NCBI GenBank assembly: GCA_945288535.1 | Contig: CALYQQ010000007.1 | Coordinates: 1-64,000, forward strand | DNA from: an uncultured Enterobacterales bacterium | GTDB taxonomy: Bacteria; Pseudomonadota; Gammaproteobacteria; Enterobacterales; CALYQQ01 | Direction: 5' to 3' | Length of the DNA: 64,000 bases | In this document: in pieces, positions 55,547-64,000 of the stretch | Position numbering within the stretch: the first letter of the stretch is position 1 | Layout: the number at the start of each line of letters is the position of its first letter | Position numbers and translations under genes: made by a program | Notes under the pieces: model-generated | Told to the model about the DNA's origin: nothing | What the model saw: the letters and a program-made list of their open reading frames with translations, nothing else | Databases searched by the model: none

Positions 55547-55602
55547 ACTAGTTATAGGAAGATAGTTCAATTGATGTAATTTCATTTTAGAGTGATTTCA
55601 CT

Positions 55603-56160
55603 ATGCGACTAAATTTACCTATCGGGCTGACACTTTTCCGAATTGCGCTTATTCCTTTTTTTATGATCGCTTTTTATTTACCGTTTACTGATGCTTCATT
55701 TGTATGCGCATTATTATTTATTATTGCATCTATCACCGATTGGTTTGATGGATTCTTAGCTCGAAAATTAAAACAAACAACGCGTTTTGGTGCTTTTCTT
55801 GATCCAGTGGCTGATAAGGTTATGGTAACTGCTGCATTGGTTTTAGTTATTGAATATTATCATAGCTGGTGGATCTCTTTGCCGGCTGTGATAATGATTT
55901 CTCGGGAAATTATTATTTCCGCATTACGAGAATGGATGGCTGAAATCGGTAAACGCAACAGTGTTGCTGTTTCGTGGATAGGTAAAATCAAAACAAGTGC
56001 TCAAATGTTTTCGTTAGTTGCTCTCTTGTGGCATCCTTGGCTTTGGGTTGAAATTATTGGTGTTATTGCTTTATATATTGCGATGATCCTAACGTTTTGG
56101 TCAATGTACCAATATTTAAATATAGCTCGCGATGATTTATTAAATGCAACTAAACAATAG
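55603..56160 (+). CDS. pgsA: CDP-diacylglycerol--glycerol-3-phosphate 3-phosphatidyltransferase
   Basis: Protein of 185 residues with about four to five helices in the inner membrane. It makes phosphatidylglycerol phosphate, the committed step to phosphatidylglycerol and cardiolipin. The CDP-alcohol phosphotransferase motif is complete: DWFDGFLAR, then [10 protein letters not shown]. It sits between uvrC and the tRNA genes, as in E. coli. Confidence 0.97.
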   Translation: MRLNLPIGLTLFRIALIPFFMIAFYLPFTDASFVCALLFIIASITDWFDGFLARKLKQTTRFGAFLDPVADKVMVTAALVLVIEYYHSWWISLPAVIMISREIIISALREWMAEIGKRNSVAVSWIGKIKTSAQMFSLVALLWHPWLWVEIIGVIALYIAMILTFWSMYQYLNIARDDLLNATKQ

Positions 56161-56550
56161 AATAACTAAGTTTAAAATCATATTATTCTAAAATTATTAT
56201 TTATTGTTAATTGTTTATTGCTTATTTAATATTATGACTAAATCATTTAATCAATAAGCAAATATATTCATTATTCGTTAAGATTATTCAATTCAATAAA
56301 AATTTGAATTAACAAGTGGTTATTTTTTGTTAAATATTTAAGTAAAAATGACTAATATTTACCATATTGAGCAACAAATACGCAATCGAACTAAATTTAG
56401 TTTTAAATTGCTTGAAAACAAATTCGAATCAGTCCATAATTAAGCCCGCTAACGAGATGGTGGCTGGAAATATTAGAGATATCAAATAATTATGTGATAT
56501 TGTCTAAATTAACATACTGGTTAAGCAGTAAGTAGGAATAACCATCTTCT
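56161..56550. other. pgsA-tRNA gap
   Basis: About 390 AT-rich bases. In E. coli a tRNA-Gly gene (glyW) stands here ahead of tRNA-Cys; I find no tRNA-Gly. Confidence 0.5.
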
Positions 56551-56624
56551 GGCGCGTTGGCAGAATGGCTATGCAGCGGATTGCAAATCCGTGGATCTCG
56601 GTTCGACTCCGGGACGCGCCTCCA
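56551..56624 (+). tRNA. cysT: tRNA-Cys (GCA)
   Basis: Acceptor GGCGCGT pairs with ACGCGCC, anticodon loop TTGCAAA gives GCA, T-loop GTTCGACTC present, discriminator T with encoded CCA. 74 bases. Confidence 0.97.
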
Positions 56625-56643
56625 TATTACATAGAAATATAAT

Positions 56644-56731
56644 GCCCGGGTGGTGGAATCGGTAGACACAAGGGATTTAAAATCCCTCGGATGTATAATC
56701 CGTGCGAGTTCAAGTCTCGCCCCGGGCACCA
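56644..56731 (+). tRNA. leuZ: tRNA-Leu (TAA), copy 1
   Basis: Class II tRNA with long variable arm, acceptor GCCCGGG/CCCGGGC, anticodon loop TTTAAAA giving TAA, CCA encoded. 88 bases. Confidence 0.97.
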
Positions 56732-56835
56732 TTATAAAAGTTGTGATAAGAGTAATATAATTAGTGTATTTAAATTAACGTAGTTATAATAAAAGAAAAA
56801 TTATTTCTATAATCATTATAATAGATAGTAGTTTT

Positions 56836-56923
56836 GCCCGGGTGGTGGAATCGGTAGACACAAGGGATTTAAAATCCCTCGGATGTATAATCCGTGCGAG
56901 TTCAAGTCTCGCCCCGGGCACCA
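56836..56923 (+). tRNA. tRNA-Leu (TAA), copy 2
   Basis: Identical in all 88 bases to the copy at 56644. The flanking bases differ, so only the tRNA itself is conserved between the copies. Confidence 0.97.
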
Positions 56924-57712
56924 TTATTAAATATAAAATTTAGTCCTTTCTATTTCATAACCTCCAATAATTAAACTTACGCACTCTTGTTATTAGACGT
57001 AAATTGTCAAAGTAATAGAGTAGCAATATATTTGAAATGCGATTTATAAACCGATCATAATTCATTATCCTATCTATAAAAATCACGCATGACATATCGT
57101 TTGTCAACGCCGTAAGATGATCCGCATTTTAGTAAAAGCAAACTGGGCTTACTGGCTTATTTTGTGAACAACTAAAAAGTTTATAGCAGATAAATTTATA
57201 TAGATTGCGTCCTATAGAAAATAGAGTAAGTTGAAGTCAGTGTTTTAAAAAATGTAAATACCGACACTTGTACTATTTTATATAATGTTAAAATTAGCAT
57301 AGTGAATGGCTATATCGACTTAGATTAACTATGACATCATCCAGGCAGTAAGGATATTACAATCATTGTTTAAAAAAGAGCAGTTGTTTACGGGTTAAAA
57401 AATTTTCTTTAAAAAGTGTCGATATATTTTTTAGCAAATATTTTTATGTTTTTTATATAGCTAATAAGAGGTTATTGGCTAAATTCTCATACGAGCTATA
57501 AATTTATCTATTTGTTACAAAAGATCAATATTATAGTTATTTTCTTCATTACCAGAAGAAGCTATGAACATGCGATAGCCTATTTTTTTTGTACGGAAAT
57601 GAAACATTATACAGATTAATACATTTGTTTTAGGCTCATAAAGTATAATTGGTTGATCTATTCGTGCCAAAAAGCGATATACTAAGCCGGTTTTTATTTT
57701 ACGGAACATGTT
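56924..57712. other. gap between tRNA-Leu and yqjA
   Basis: About 790 bases. A stretch at 57091-57170 is less AT-rich and open in one plus frame for about 24 codons, but I recognise nothing in it. Confidence 0.35.
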
Positions 57713-58375
57713 ATGGATCATATCACAACATTATTCTGGGCATTATGGCATCAGGATTATCTTACTTTATCTAAACCAGGATTATTATGGTTAATTTATA
57801 GTATGCTAATAATGATCATTTTTTTTGAAAATGGTTTTTTATTAACTGCTTTTTTTCCCGGTGACAGCTTATTATTCTTAACTGGAACGTTAATTGCTAA
57901 TGGTTCGCTTCACTTTATACCAACTATTGGATTATTAACACTCGCTTCTTATTTGGGTGGATGGTTTAGTTTTTTACAGGGTCGATGGCTAGGTAAAACG
58001 ACATTGATGCAGCGTTTATTAGCGCACTTTCCTGAAAAATATCATCAACAAGCGGAAAACCTTTTCAACAAGCATGGCTTGTTAGCGTTATTACTTGCTC
58101 GATTTATTGCTTTTGTACGTACATTATTTCCAGTTGTTGCTGGTTTATCTACACTAAACAGTCGCCGTTTTCATTTGTTTAATTTTTTTAGTAGTTTACT
58201 TTGGGTTGCCAGTATAGTGACATTAGGCTATTTATTTGCGATTACATCCCTATTTAAGCATTATCAACATCAAATTATGTCACTCTTGACGTTGCTGCCT
58301 ATTGTTTTACTTGCCGTTGGCTTAGCAGGCGCATTACTTACTTTTTGGCGACAATATACTAAAAAACACAAATAG
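57713..58375 (+). CDS. yqjA: DedA family membrane protein YqjA/YghB
   Basis: Protein of 220 residues aligned along its length with E. coli YqjA. DedA proteins are proton-dependent inner-membrane transporters needed for osmotic and pH tolerance and normal division; some act as polyprenyl-phosphate or phospholipid flippases. Glu39 and Asp51, essential in E. coli YqjA, are both kept (FFENGFLLTAFFPGDSLL), as are the arginines of RFIAFVRT. GGAA precedes the ATG. In E. coli mzrA follows yqjA; here acyP does. Confidence 0.93.
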   Translation: MDHITTLFWALWHQDYLTLSKPGLLWLIYSMLIMIIFFENGFLLTAFFPGDSLLFLTGTLIANGSLHFIPTIGLLTLASYLGGWFSFLQGRWLGKTTLMQRLLAHFPEKYHQQAENLFNKHGLLALLLARFIAFVRTLFPVVAGLSTLNSRRFHLFNFFSSLLWVASIVTLGYLFAITSLFKHYQHQIMSLLTLLPIVLLAVGLAGALLTFWRQYTKKHK

Positions 58376-58401
58376 TATATAGATTACGATGAGGTAATTA
58401 A

Positions 58402-58680
58402 ATGGAACAAAAAACTGTGAGTATTATTGTTTCTGGTCGTGTACAAGGGGTAGGTTTTCGCTATACAACGCAGCAATTTGCTAAAAGTAATGCAATTACT
58501 GGCTATGTACGTAATCGTAATGATGGGTGCGTTGAAATTGTAGCACAAGGCGAAGAGACGCAAATTAATACTTTATTGAAATGGTTAAAAGAAGGCGGAC
58601 CAGCCTATGCGACCATTGCACACATTAATTTTAATGAAATAAATAGTCAGTACTTTGATATATTTTCAATTAAATGTTAA
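58402..58680 (+). CDS. acyP: acylphosphatase
   Basis: Protein of 92 residues that hydrolyses acyl phosphates. The catalytic Arg20 lies in GRVQGVGFRYTT and Asn38 in GYVRNRNDG, as the family requires. TGAGG precedes the ATG. It is convergent with tusE, the same neighbours as in E. coli (yccX, yccK). Confidence 0.95.
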   Translation: MEQKTVSIIVSGRVQGVGFRYTTQQFAKSNAITGYVRNRNDGCVEIVAQGEETQINTLLKWLKEGGPAYATIAHINFNEINSQYFDIFSIKC

Positions 58681-58693
58681 AAAGCGAATCTGT

Positions 58694-59023
58694 CTAAATA
58701 CATTTTACCGGTTTAGGTAAACCTGCGATTTTACATGCTTGTTTAGCAGGACCTTTTGGAAAAAGGCGATATAAATAACGACTATTGCCTTTTTCTTCCC
58801 CATACTCTTTGGTTAAGGCTTTAACCAGCATACGAATGGCAGGTGAAGTATTATATTGTTGATAAAAATTACGAACGAAATTAATAACTAACCAGTGTTC
58901 TTCCGTTAAGTGTATGCCTTCTTGAATAGCAATATATTCTGCTAATGATTCGCTCCAAAGAGACATATCTTTTAGATAACCATGGTCATCTGTTTCTATA
59001 ATGTTTTGATTAAATTGTAGCAT
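58694..59023 (-). CDS. tusE: sulfurtransferase TusE
   Basis: Protein of 109 residues. TusE accepts sulfur from the TusBCD complex and hands it to MnmA for 2-thiouridine at tRNA position 34. The sulfur-carrying Cys108 is the penultimate residue (KPVKCI), and [12 protein letters not shown] with [18 protein letters not shown] is diagnostic (DsrC family). I start at ATG 59023, which gives the E. coli length; the open frame extends 29 codons further upstream. Confidence 0.96.
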   Translation of the reverse strand: MLQFNQNIIETDDHGYLKDMSLWSESLAEYIAIQEGIHLTEEHWLVINFVRNFYQQYNTSPAIRMLVKALTKEYGEEKGNSRYLYRLFPKGPAKQACKIAGLPKPVKCI

Positions 59024-60012
59024 ACGTAAACGATTATAATAGTAGCAAAAATTCGTTAAATTATAGAACAACCATTCATGAACGGATATTACATCATGAA
59101 CGCTAATCATCTATAAAAGTTATCAGGTAGCTCTAAATATATCATGTCATGGTCTATTTATAGGATGTTCTTTTTTGATCCAAATAATCAACTTTAATGA
59201 ATAACACCAAGATGAGCGGCCAATTATATTACTTTATGATTCATATTTTTTATTATACTACACTTTCTATTATTCCTAAATATGTTCTCTAAGAGAATCG
59301 ACCTATATTGATATGTAGTTAAAATAATCTTTATGGTCATTTTTCGTTCACTGTTTATAAGATAAAACGTTGTTATAATATTAATAACATAATAGTAAGC
59401 ATATTAACATGTGTACCAATTATTTTTAATGTGAAAATTATTATGTTAATTTTGATAGGATCGTGTTGATGTTGGCACTTGATATAAAAATAGAGTCATT
59501 ACACAATTACGATACCAATACTATTGATATAAAGAGAGCTTATTTATATTAAATGCTATATACCGTCTATAAATAAGCAGAAGGTGTTATTAGTATAACA
59601 CTATTTAGTTTATAGCTTTTTGCTAAATAGATAATTCTTCCTAAAAAACATACCCCATCTATGCTTATATTAAATGATTTATCTAGTTATCTTTTTCAGC
59701 AATTATCGTAATCTTTTATTCGTCCTGTTTGTCTCTTTTATTTGCTTGAAAAGAGTAAATTATAACTTATAAATAGCGTATAATATTTTTATTTAAATTA
59801 ATTACTCTATAATCATTATAATATATCATAAGGTTTATTAAATTATTTTTTATAATAATAAGGAGATTGAATAGCCGTATTATATATAGATTATTAAGCT
59901 ATAATATTGGTAAATATACACTACACTTATTTAAAACAACAAATAAATTAAGTTAATTATTTTCAATTAGTAAACTTATTTTTTACTTAATTAACGATAT
60001 AAAGGATAATAT
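59024..60012. other. about 1 kb gene-free region with tandem hairpins
   Basis: No ORF of note. Three consecutive perfect hairpins occupy 59538-59630. In E. coli yccA follows tusE; no trace of it is seen. Confidence 0.4.
59538..59630. ncRNA. three consecutive hairpins, possible structured RNA
   Basis: Hairpin 1: GCTTATTTATA/TATAAATAAGC (59538-59548 with 59568-59578). Hairpin 2: GTGTTAT/ATAACAC with loop TAGT (59584-59601). Hairpin 3: CTATTTAG/CTAAATAG (59601-59608 with 59623-59630). The series is unusual even for AT-rich sequence, but no RNA class is recognised. Confidence 0.25.
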
Positions 60013-60246
60013 ATGAGGATCTATGTTGCCTTGCTTTTATTTATTTTATTATTAAGTTATCATTCATCATGTGTTGAATCAAAAGATGTATGGACGCTTA
60101 CTGGATCATGGTCAAAATCAATAATAACAACTTATTGTTATTATAGTTTAATTGCATCGACAACCAATATGATTAAAGAAATTACGACATACCATGTCTA
60201 TAGCCTTTTTGAACATTCATGTCCATTACAACCGAATAAAAGATAA
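60013..60246 (+). CDS. small putative exported protein
   Basis: ORF of 77 residues with a good ribosome site (AAGGA) before the ATG. The first 20 residues are a plausible signal peptide (charged RIY, hydrophobic VALLLFILLLSY). The mature part would have about 55 residues with cysteines at about 42 and 70. I recognise no family. It could be a real small secreted factor or a remnant, as it lies in a decayed region. Confidence 0.45.
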   Translation: MRIYVALLLFILLLSYHSSCVESKDVWTLTGSWSKSIITTYCYYSLIASTTNMIKEITTYHVYSLFEHSCPLQPNKR

Positions 60247-61850
60247 AAATTTTATCATTAAAACTTACTTTACTATATAAAAGGTTTATTGTACTCACTT
60301 TTATTTCTGACATAATGAGCTTAATGATAAACAAACACCTATAAACAATTTATTTTTAAATATAATATGTTAAACACTATTATATCATGGATTTTAATTA
60401 AAAAATAAAGTATTAAACAAATTAAAATTTGATAATTTTTTACAATCTTATTGAAAAATTCAATTTATCATAATAAAAGAATAGTAATATTTTTAAAAAA
60501 ACATTATATCGATTCATTTTGATAGTTATTGTATTGTTAATGATGGCTCAAATGAGCTTTTTGAAGTTATAATGGTATTGTATCATGTGTTAATTGCTTT
60601 TAATGCAAAGTCTTTATGAAAAATAAGTATAAATAATTATTAATATAATAATATGTAAACTATAAATGAGTCACAAAGCAAAATTTTAACTAATGTATTT
60701 ATAAATATACACTATATAAAAGAGGTAACTAAGTTAATATATATCATATGTCTTATTAATCTAGATGTAAAAAAATGCTTATTGTTAATAAGTAATAGCA
60801 AAAATTGATCAGTAATAATTTAGGCTAGTTAGATAAATTCATAACAATCTATATAATATATAAATATGAGAAAACTTTTATAATTTTTATTATAAATTTA
60901 TCATTTATAATATCTAATTTTTAGATTACCTATGCCATTTAGTTTTCTTCACTATTCACACCATTTATTAATTAAATTATTTTGGTTATTTTGTAAATAA
61001 CTAAGAAAGGATAACACTAGTAGTATTATTAATATTTGTTTTAGGTAAGTATAATATTATAAGAATTTAATAAAATAACTATTTATAGTCTATTTTAGCT
61101 TAATAGTGTTGTACTTACTTGAGCCATTTTAATACTAATTAAATTATTTTATTATTTTTATAAAAATTTAAATCATCAACTAATGAATTATATTAATAAA
61201 ATTTTAGATTCTTTCTATTTATAATTAACAAAGAATACATAGTAATTAGTTTATTTTTAAGTGAATTTTAAAAATTAATTAGTCTAATCATAAATAAATC
61301 GTCTAGAAGATAAATATGACTACTTTGTTATTTTTTATTAATAAATAATAACAGCCATCACTATTTTTTAGAAAAAGGATATCGTTGTGAAGTCACTAGC
61401 TTTTTTCGATAACTTTTGCTCTGTTTCTAGCAGTTAATAATAAGATGATAAGTATAATGGCTGAAAGGTTTATGAATAATTACCATAAAAATTTTATTTA
61501 TAGAGGACGTACGCTTTTAATTAATAAAATAAGTAACAACACATTATTAAATCAATATAAAATAATGCGAAATATTATTATTTGTCGTTATAGTGAAAGC
61601 AATCAGAATGTTATTCTGATATATTTTCATATTAAAAATAGCGATAAATCTAATCAAGTTATTTTTTGATAGAAATGTATTTGATATCTACTAATATTTA
61701 GTTTTAATATTAGGCATGCTTTACCTCCCTTGTAAAATATAATTTTGTAGCAAATGAAGATTAATATTTATTTTAATCAATAAATTAAAATTTCATAAAA
61801 TAGTAATTTTATTGGTAGATTTAACCAGTTTTTGAAATATCATATAAAAT
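60247..61850. other. 1.6 kb region with one unsupported ORF
   Basis: Very AT-rich. A GTG with AAAAAGGA upstream at about 61387 opens a signal-peptide-like frame of 16 codons that stops at once. An ORF of 74 codons at 61445-61669 follows in another frame. They may be pieces of one broken exported-protein gene, but no family is recognised. Confidence 0.35.
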
Positions 61851-61854
61851 AATG

Positions 61855-62284
61855 GATTAGATAAAGAGTATTCTCAATATGCGCGGGACTAAACCGTTAT
61901 TTTATCTTAGGATATAGCTAAAATAACATAATCCACTATTGGAAAGGTTCTTCTGACAAGCATTCCTAGATTATTGACTAATACAATTTTTTAATGTTCT
62001 TACACGTTTTCCGATAATTGTGGGTAGTTCTCGATAAGACAGTTTGATAGGTAAAAGTTTTCTAGTATAAAGGGGTTCAATAGATGTGCTTTTGATCTTG
62101 GTGTTAACTTTATGCTTGGTAAGCAATATTTATTAATTACTTAGAATAACAAGGATAGCTTCAATGTTATTAATACCTAACTGTTTCACGATTTCATCAA
62201 CAATCATTAAAAAAATGACGGGTTTACTAAAATATTAAGTATTTCCTTATAGAAATAATCATAAACATCTTCGATTGTGTTTAT
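61855..62284 (-). pseudogene. decayed paralogue of the membrane protein at 343-792
   Basis: Minus-strand translation in pieces follows the protein at 343-792 from end to end: INTIEDVYDYFY (for MDTTEELYGYFY), a frameshift at a run of seven T, IVDEIVKQLGINNIEAI, two stops, STSIEPLYTRKLL (for GTSVASIYSRKLL), ELPTIIG, then another shift and NNLGMLVRRTFPIVDYVILA (for NNLGAFVGRSVPFVGWIILA). The start codon has become ATA. DNA similarity also extends about 100 bases upstream of the start. No DUF1493 partner is recognisable after it. Confidence 0.85.
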
Positions 62285-62766
62285 TAATAAGTAATTCATT
62301 ATTAACTATGCCTAGATAGAAGCTAAAAGAATAAAATTGAGTAATTAAGGCTAGTCTATTGACATATTTTATAAAAAAAGAAACTTAGGCGTTATATTAA
62401 TAAGAAGTTTATACGAGTTGTTAAATATATTTTATAACCAGATAAAAGAATGCGGCAAAAAGACGTTTTAAAAAATTATATTATCACCCAAATATAGCAT
62501 ATGTCGACATTCCTCTTTAAAGACGCTTATTATTCTATATAGATTTTTCTATTGTAGCAATAGAGAAAGTATGGAAGAATGTATAGCGAGTTATTATGCA
62601 TACCAACTGGAATAATGAATATTTTCCAATGCGATAAATATAGAGTACGGAGCGTTTGCAGGTTGTTTTCTTTGTGGAATAGAAAGTAAAATAGACTTAC
62701 TGTCTATGTCAACAATAACAGTATGTTCTATTTAGGGATGACAGTCGAATAATTTATTAAAATAAT
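62285..62766. other. spacer between decayed paralogue and tRNA-Ser
   Basis: About 480 bases. The part next to the pseudogene resembles the sequence upstream of 792; the rest shows no ORF. The GGGGTAAAACT repeats seen beside tRNA-Val are not present. Confidence 0.45.
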
Positions 62767-62854
62767 TGGCGGAGGAGGTGAGATTCGAACTCACGGTGGG
62801 TCACCCCACGGCGGTTTTCAAGACCGCTGCCTTCAGCCACTCGGCCACTCCTCC
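62767..62854 (-). tRNA. serT: tRNA-Ser (TGA)
   Basis: Class II tRNA on the minus strand: acceptor GGAGGAG/CTCCTCC, anticodon loop CTTGAAA giving TGA, a long variable arm (GTGGGGTGACCCAC), T-loop GTTCGAATC and encoded CCA. 88 bases. Confidence 0.97.
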
Positions 62855-63662
62855 GTAACGGCATGCACTATAAATCAGTGTGATTTAATTGTAAATACCT
62901 TATGCGTTTATTTGCTTGAAAAAGCAGCAAATAAGGTGTGTTTGACTGAAATATACCCTAGAAGATTCGCTAATTGCTTTTTCTAATTGTTCATTGATAT
63001 GACTAAGTATCAACAATACTTAATGGCTAAGTGTACCAATGAAAAGAATATTATTAATAAATATAATTTACTTATCATAATGCTTTTATTTCTATTCTGC
63101 TTTTTGCCACTGTTATAAATAAAAGAAAGTAGCTAGATGATAGAGTTGACTCGGTAACACACTAAAAATAACAATAATTTTATAAATCACTTTTTCTTAT
63201 TCATAAAACAAAAAAGTAAGCAGCCTATTTATGATGCTGATTTATAAGCTAAGATAAACCATGCTTTCAAATGATAGAAAGTTGTTTTAAATTATTATGT
63301 TACCTAATGACATAATAATATGTTGTAAGTATGCTTATTGTTAATCTATTAACTAGTGTTATTGAATAGCTAATAAAAATAATGCTAATACAGGCTATCG
63401 TCAAATCAGAATAAGGAAATCTTATTAATGTTCATCTATAGCTTAAGATTACGCTATTTTTTCCCTTTATTTCTTGTTTTAAACGAAGTGGAAATAGCTC
63501 ATCCATGTTTATTTTTAGCAAATTCTTTCTATAACAAGACTATAAAAAATAATAATTTATAGCAATACCATCTTAAATAAGGAAAAGTTTATATTCATTA
63601 GCTATTCTTACTGTGTCACGTTATTTATTTAATAATCACTGAGGTGTTTTTAGGGGGAATAA
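62855..63662. other. gap between tRNA-Ser and the last gene
   Basis: About 800 AT-rich bases holding the tRNA-Ser promoter and, at the right end, the promoter and ribosome site of the last gene. Nothing else is recognised. Confidence 0.4.
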
Positions 63663-64000
63663 ATGATGAACTATGAAGTTAATGAATATTATTCAAAAAG
63701 GGTCTATTGGAGTAGCATCTTTGCGGGCGTTATTGCTGTTATCGCTATTTCCATTTTATTATCTATGCTTGCAACCAGTTTAGGCTTCTCAATGGTTGAG
63801 CCGCTTTCAGCTCATCCAGTAGAAGGGGTTGGTTCATCTGCTGTGGTTTGGGCGCTTTGTATATTAATCAGTCTCGCGTGTGGGGGGTTTTTGGCAGGGC
63901 GCTTAGTTTCTTCAAATGGGATGGTTCACGGTTTTTTAGTGTGGGCTACAACGCTAATTGTTGCTTTAATCTTTGGTAGCATGTTAATTTCTGGTATGTT
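63663..64000 (+). CDS. membrane protein, PhnA-like hypothetical family, cut by the window edge
   Basis: ATG-ATG start with AGGGGGA upstream; the frame is open to the end of the window (about 112 codons). Three hydrophobic helices are visible. The first, WSSIFAGVIAVIAISILLSM followed by SLGFSMVEP, resembles a family of small integral membrane proteins that databases often name PhnA-like, despite no link to phosphonate use. Next come VVWALCILISLACGGFLAGR and a third helix. The function is unknown. Confidence 0.65.
   Translation, partial: MMNYEVNEYYSKRVYWSSIFAGVIAVIAISILLSMLATSLGFSMVEPLSAHPVEGVGSSAVVWALCILISLACGGFLAGRLVSSNGMVHGFLVWATTLIVALIFGSMLISGM

Noticed and set aside
56490-56732. Minus-strand ORF of 80 codons over the tRNA-Cys and tRNA-Leu genes
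   Set aside because: It is the antisense of tRNA genes, a well-known source of false small proteins.
57515-57721. Minus-strand ORF of 68 codons overlapping the start of yqjA
   Set aside because: No ribosome site and no recognised family, and it overlaps the yqjA start region.
61445-61669. Plus-strand ORF of 74 codons
   Set aside because: No ribosome site, no recognised family, Asn/Ile/Lys-rich as expected for chance ORFs in AT-rich DNA; mentioned only as a possible broken-gene piece.

Overview
The window is strongly AT-rich. Intact genes alternate with gene-free stretches of 0.4 to 1.6 kb and recognisable gene remnants. Proteins such as IF-1, FumA, RarA, UvrC, CitE/CitF and MsbA align closely with remembered Escherichia coli sequences. 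Several blocks keep E. coli-like order: mdtK/ribE beside a tRNA-Val, ydiJ-menI, infA/aat-cydC-cydD-trxB/lrp-ftsK-lolA-rarA-serS, comEC-msbA-lpxK-ycaR-kdsB, and uvrC-pgsA-tRNA-Cys-tRNA-Leu. I infer a gammaproteobacterium of the order Enterobacterales, probably host-associated and undergoing genome decay. An Arsenophonus/Providencia-like lineage is a guess that the sequence alone does not prove.

Layout. 1-1.3 kb: an accessory gene pair (a small membrane protein and a DUF1493 protein) downstream of tRNA-Val(GAC), with three short direct repeats between them and the tRNA. 1.8-4.8 kb: a DUF486 membrane protein, mdtK and ribE. 6.3-15.9 kb: ydgA, class I fumarase, a divergent bioD2, ydiJ-menI. 16-31.3 kb: a conserved housekeeping block covering translation initiation, N-end rule, cytochrome bd assembly, thioredoxin reduction, Lrp, chromosome segregation, lipoprotein sorting, replication restart and seryl-tRNA synthesis. 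32-39.5 kb: ycaD, comEC and the lipid A/Kdo genes msbA, lpxK, ycaR, kdsB. 40.2-43.7 kb: an exported SAM-hydrolase family protein and a bioY-DUF1284 pair under a probable BirA operator. 44.4-50.5 kb: a citrate fermentation operon citDEFXG-citT without citC. 51.7-53.6 kb: a decayed CitA/DpiB sensor kinase followed by an intact DpiA response regulator. 53.7-59 kb: uvrC, pgsA, tRNA-Cys, two identical tRNA-Leu genes, yqjA, acyP, tusE. 59-64 kb: mostly gene-free sequence with a small secreted ORF, a decayed paralogue of the gene at 343-792, tRNA-Ser(UGA) and the start of a membrane protein cut by the window edge.

How it works together. The citrate genes give import (CitT-type antiporter) and cleavage (CitDEF, with CitX and CitG for the prosthetic group). 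The sensor that would switch them on is a pseudogene and the ligase CitC is not here, so the pathway is either rewired or on its way out. The biotin genes point to reliance on uptake: BioY carries a BirA-type operator while BioD2 has lost catalytic residues. Two copies of the same accessory gene, one intact and one decayed, each lie roughly 400-500 bp downstream of a tRNA gene on the same strand, which suggests a tRNA-targeting mobile element family.
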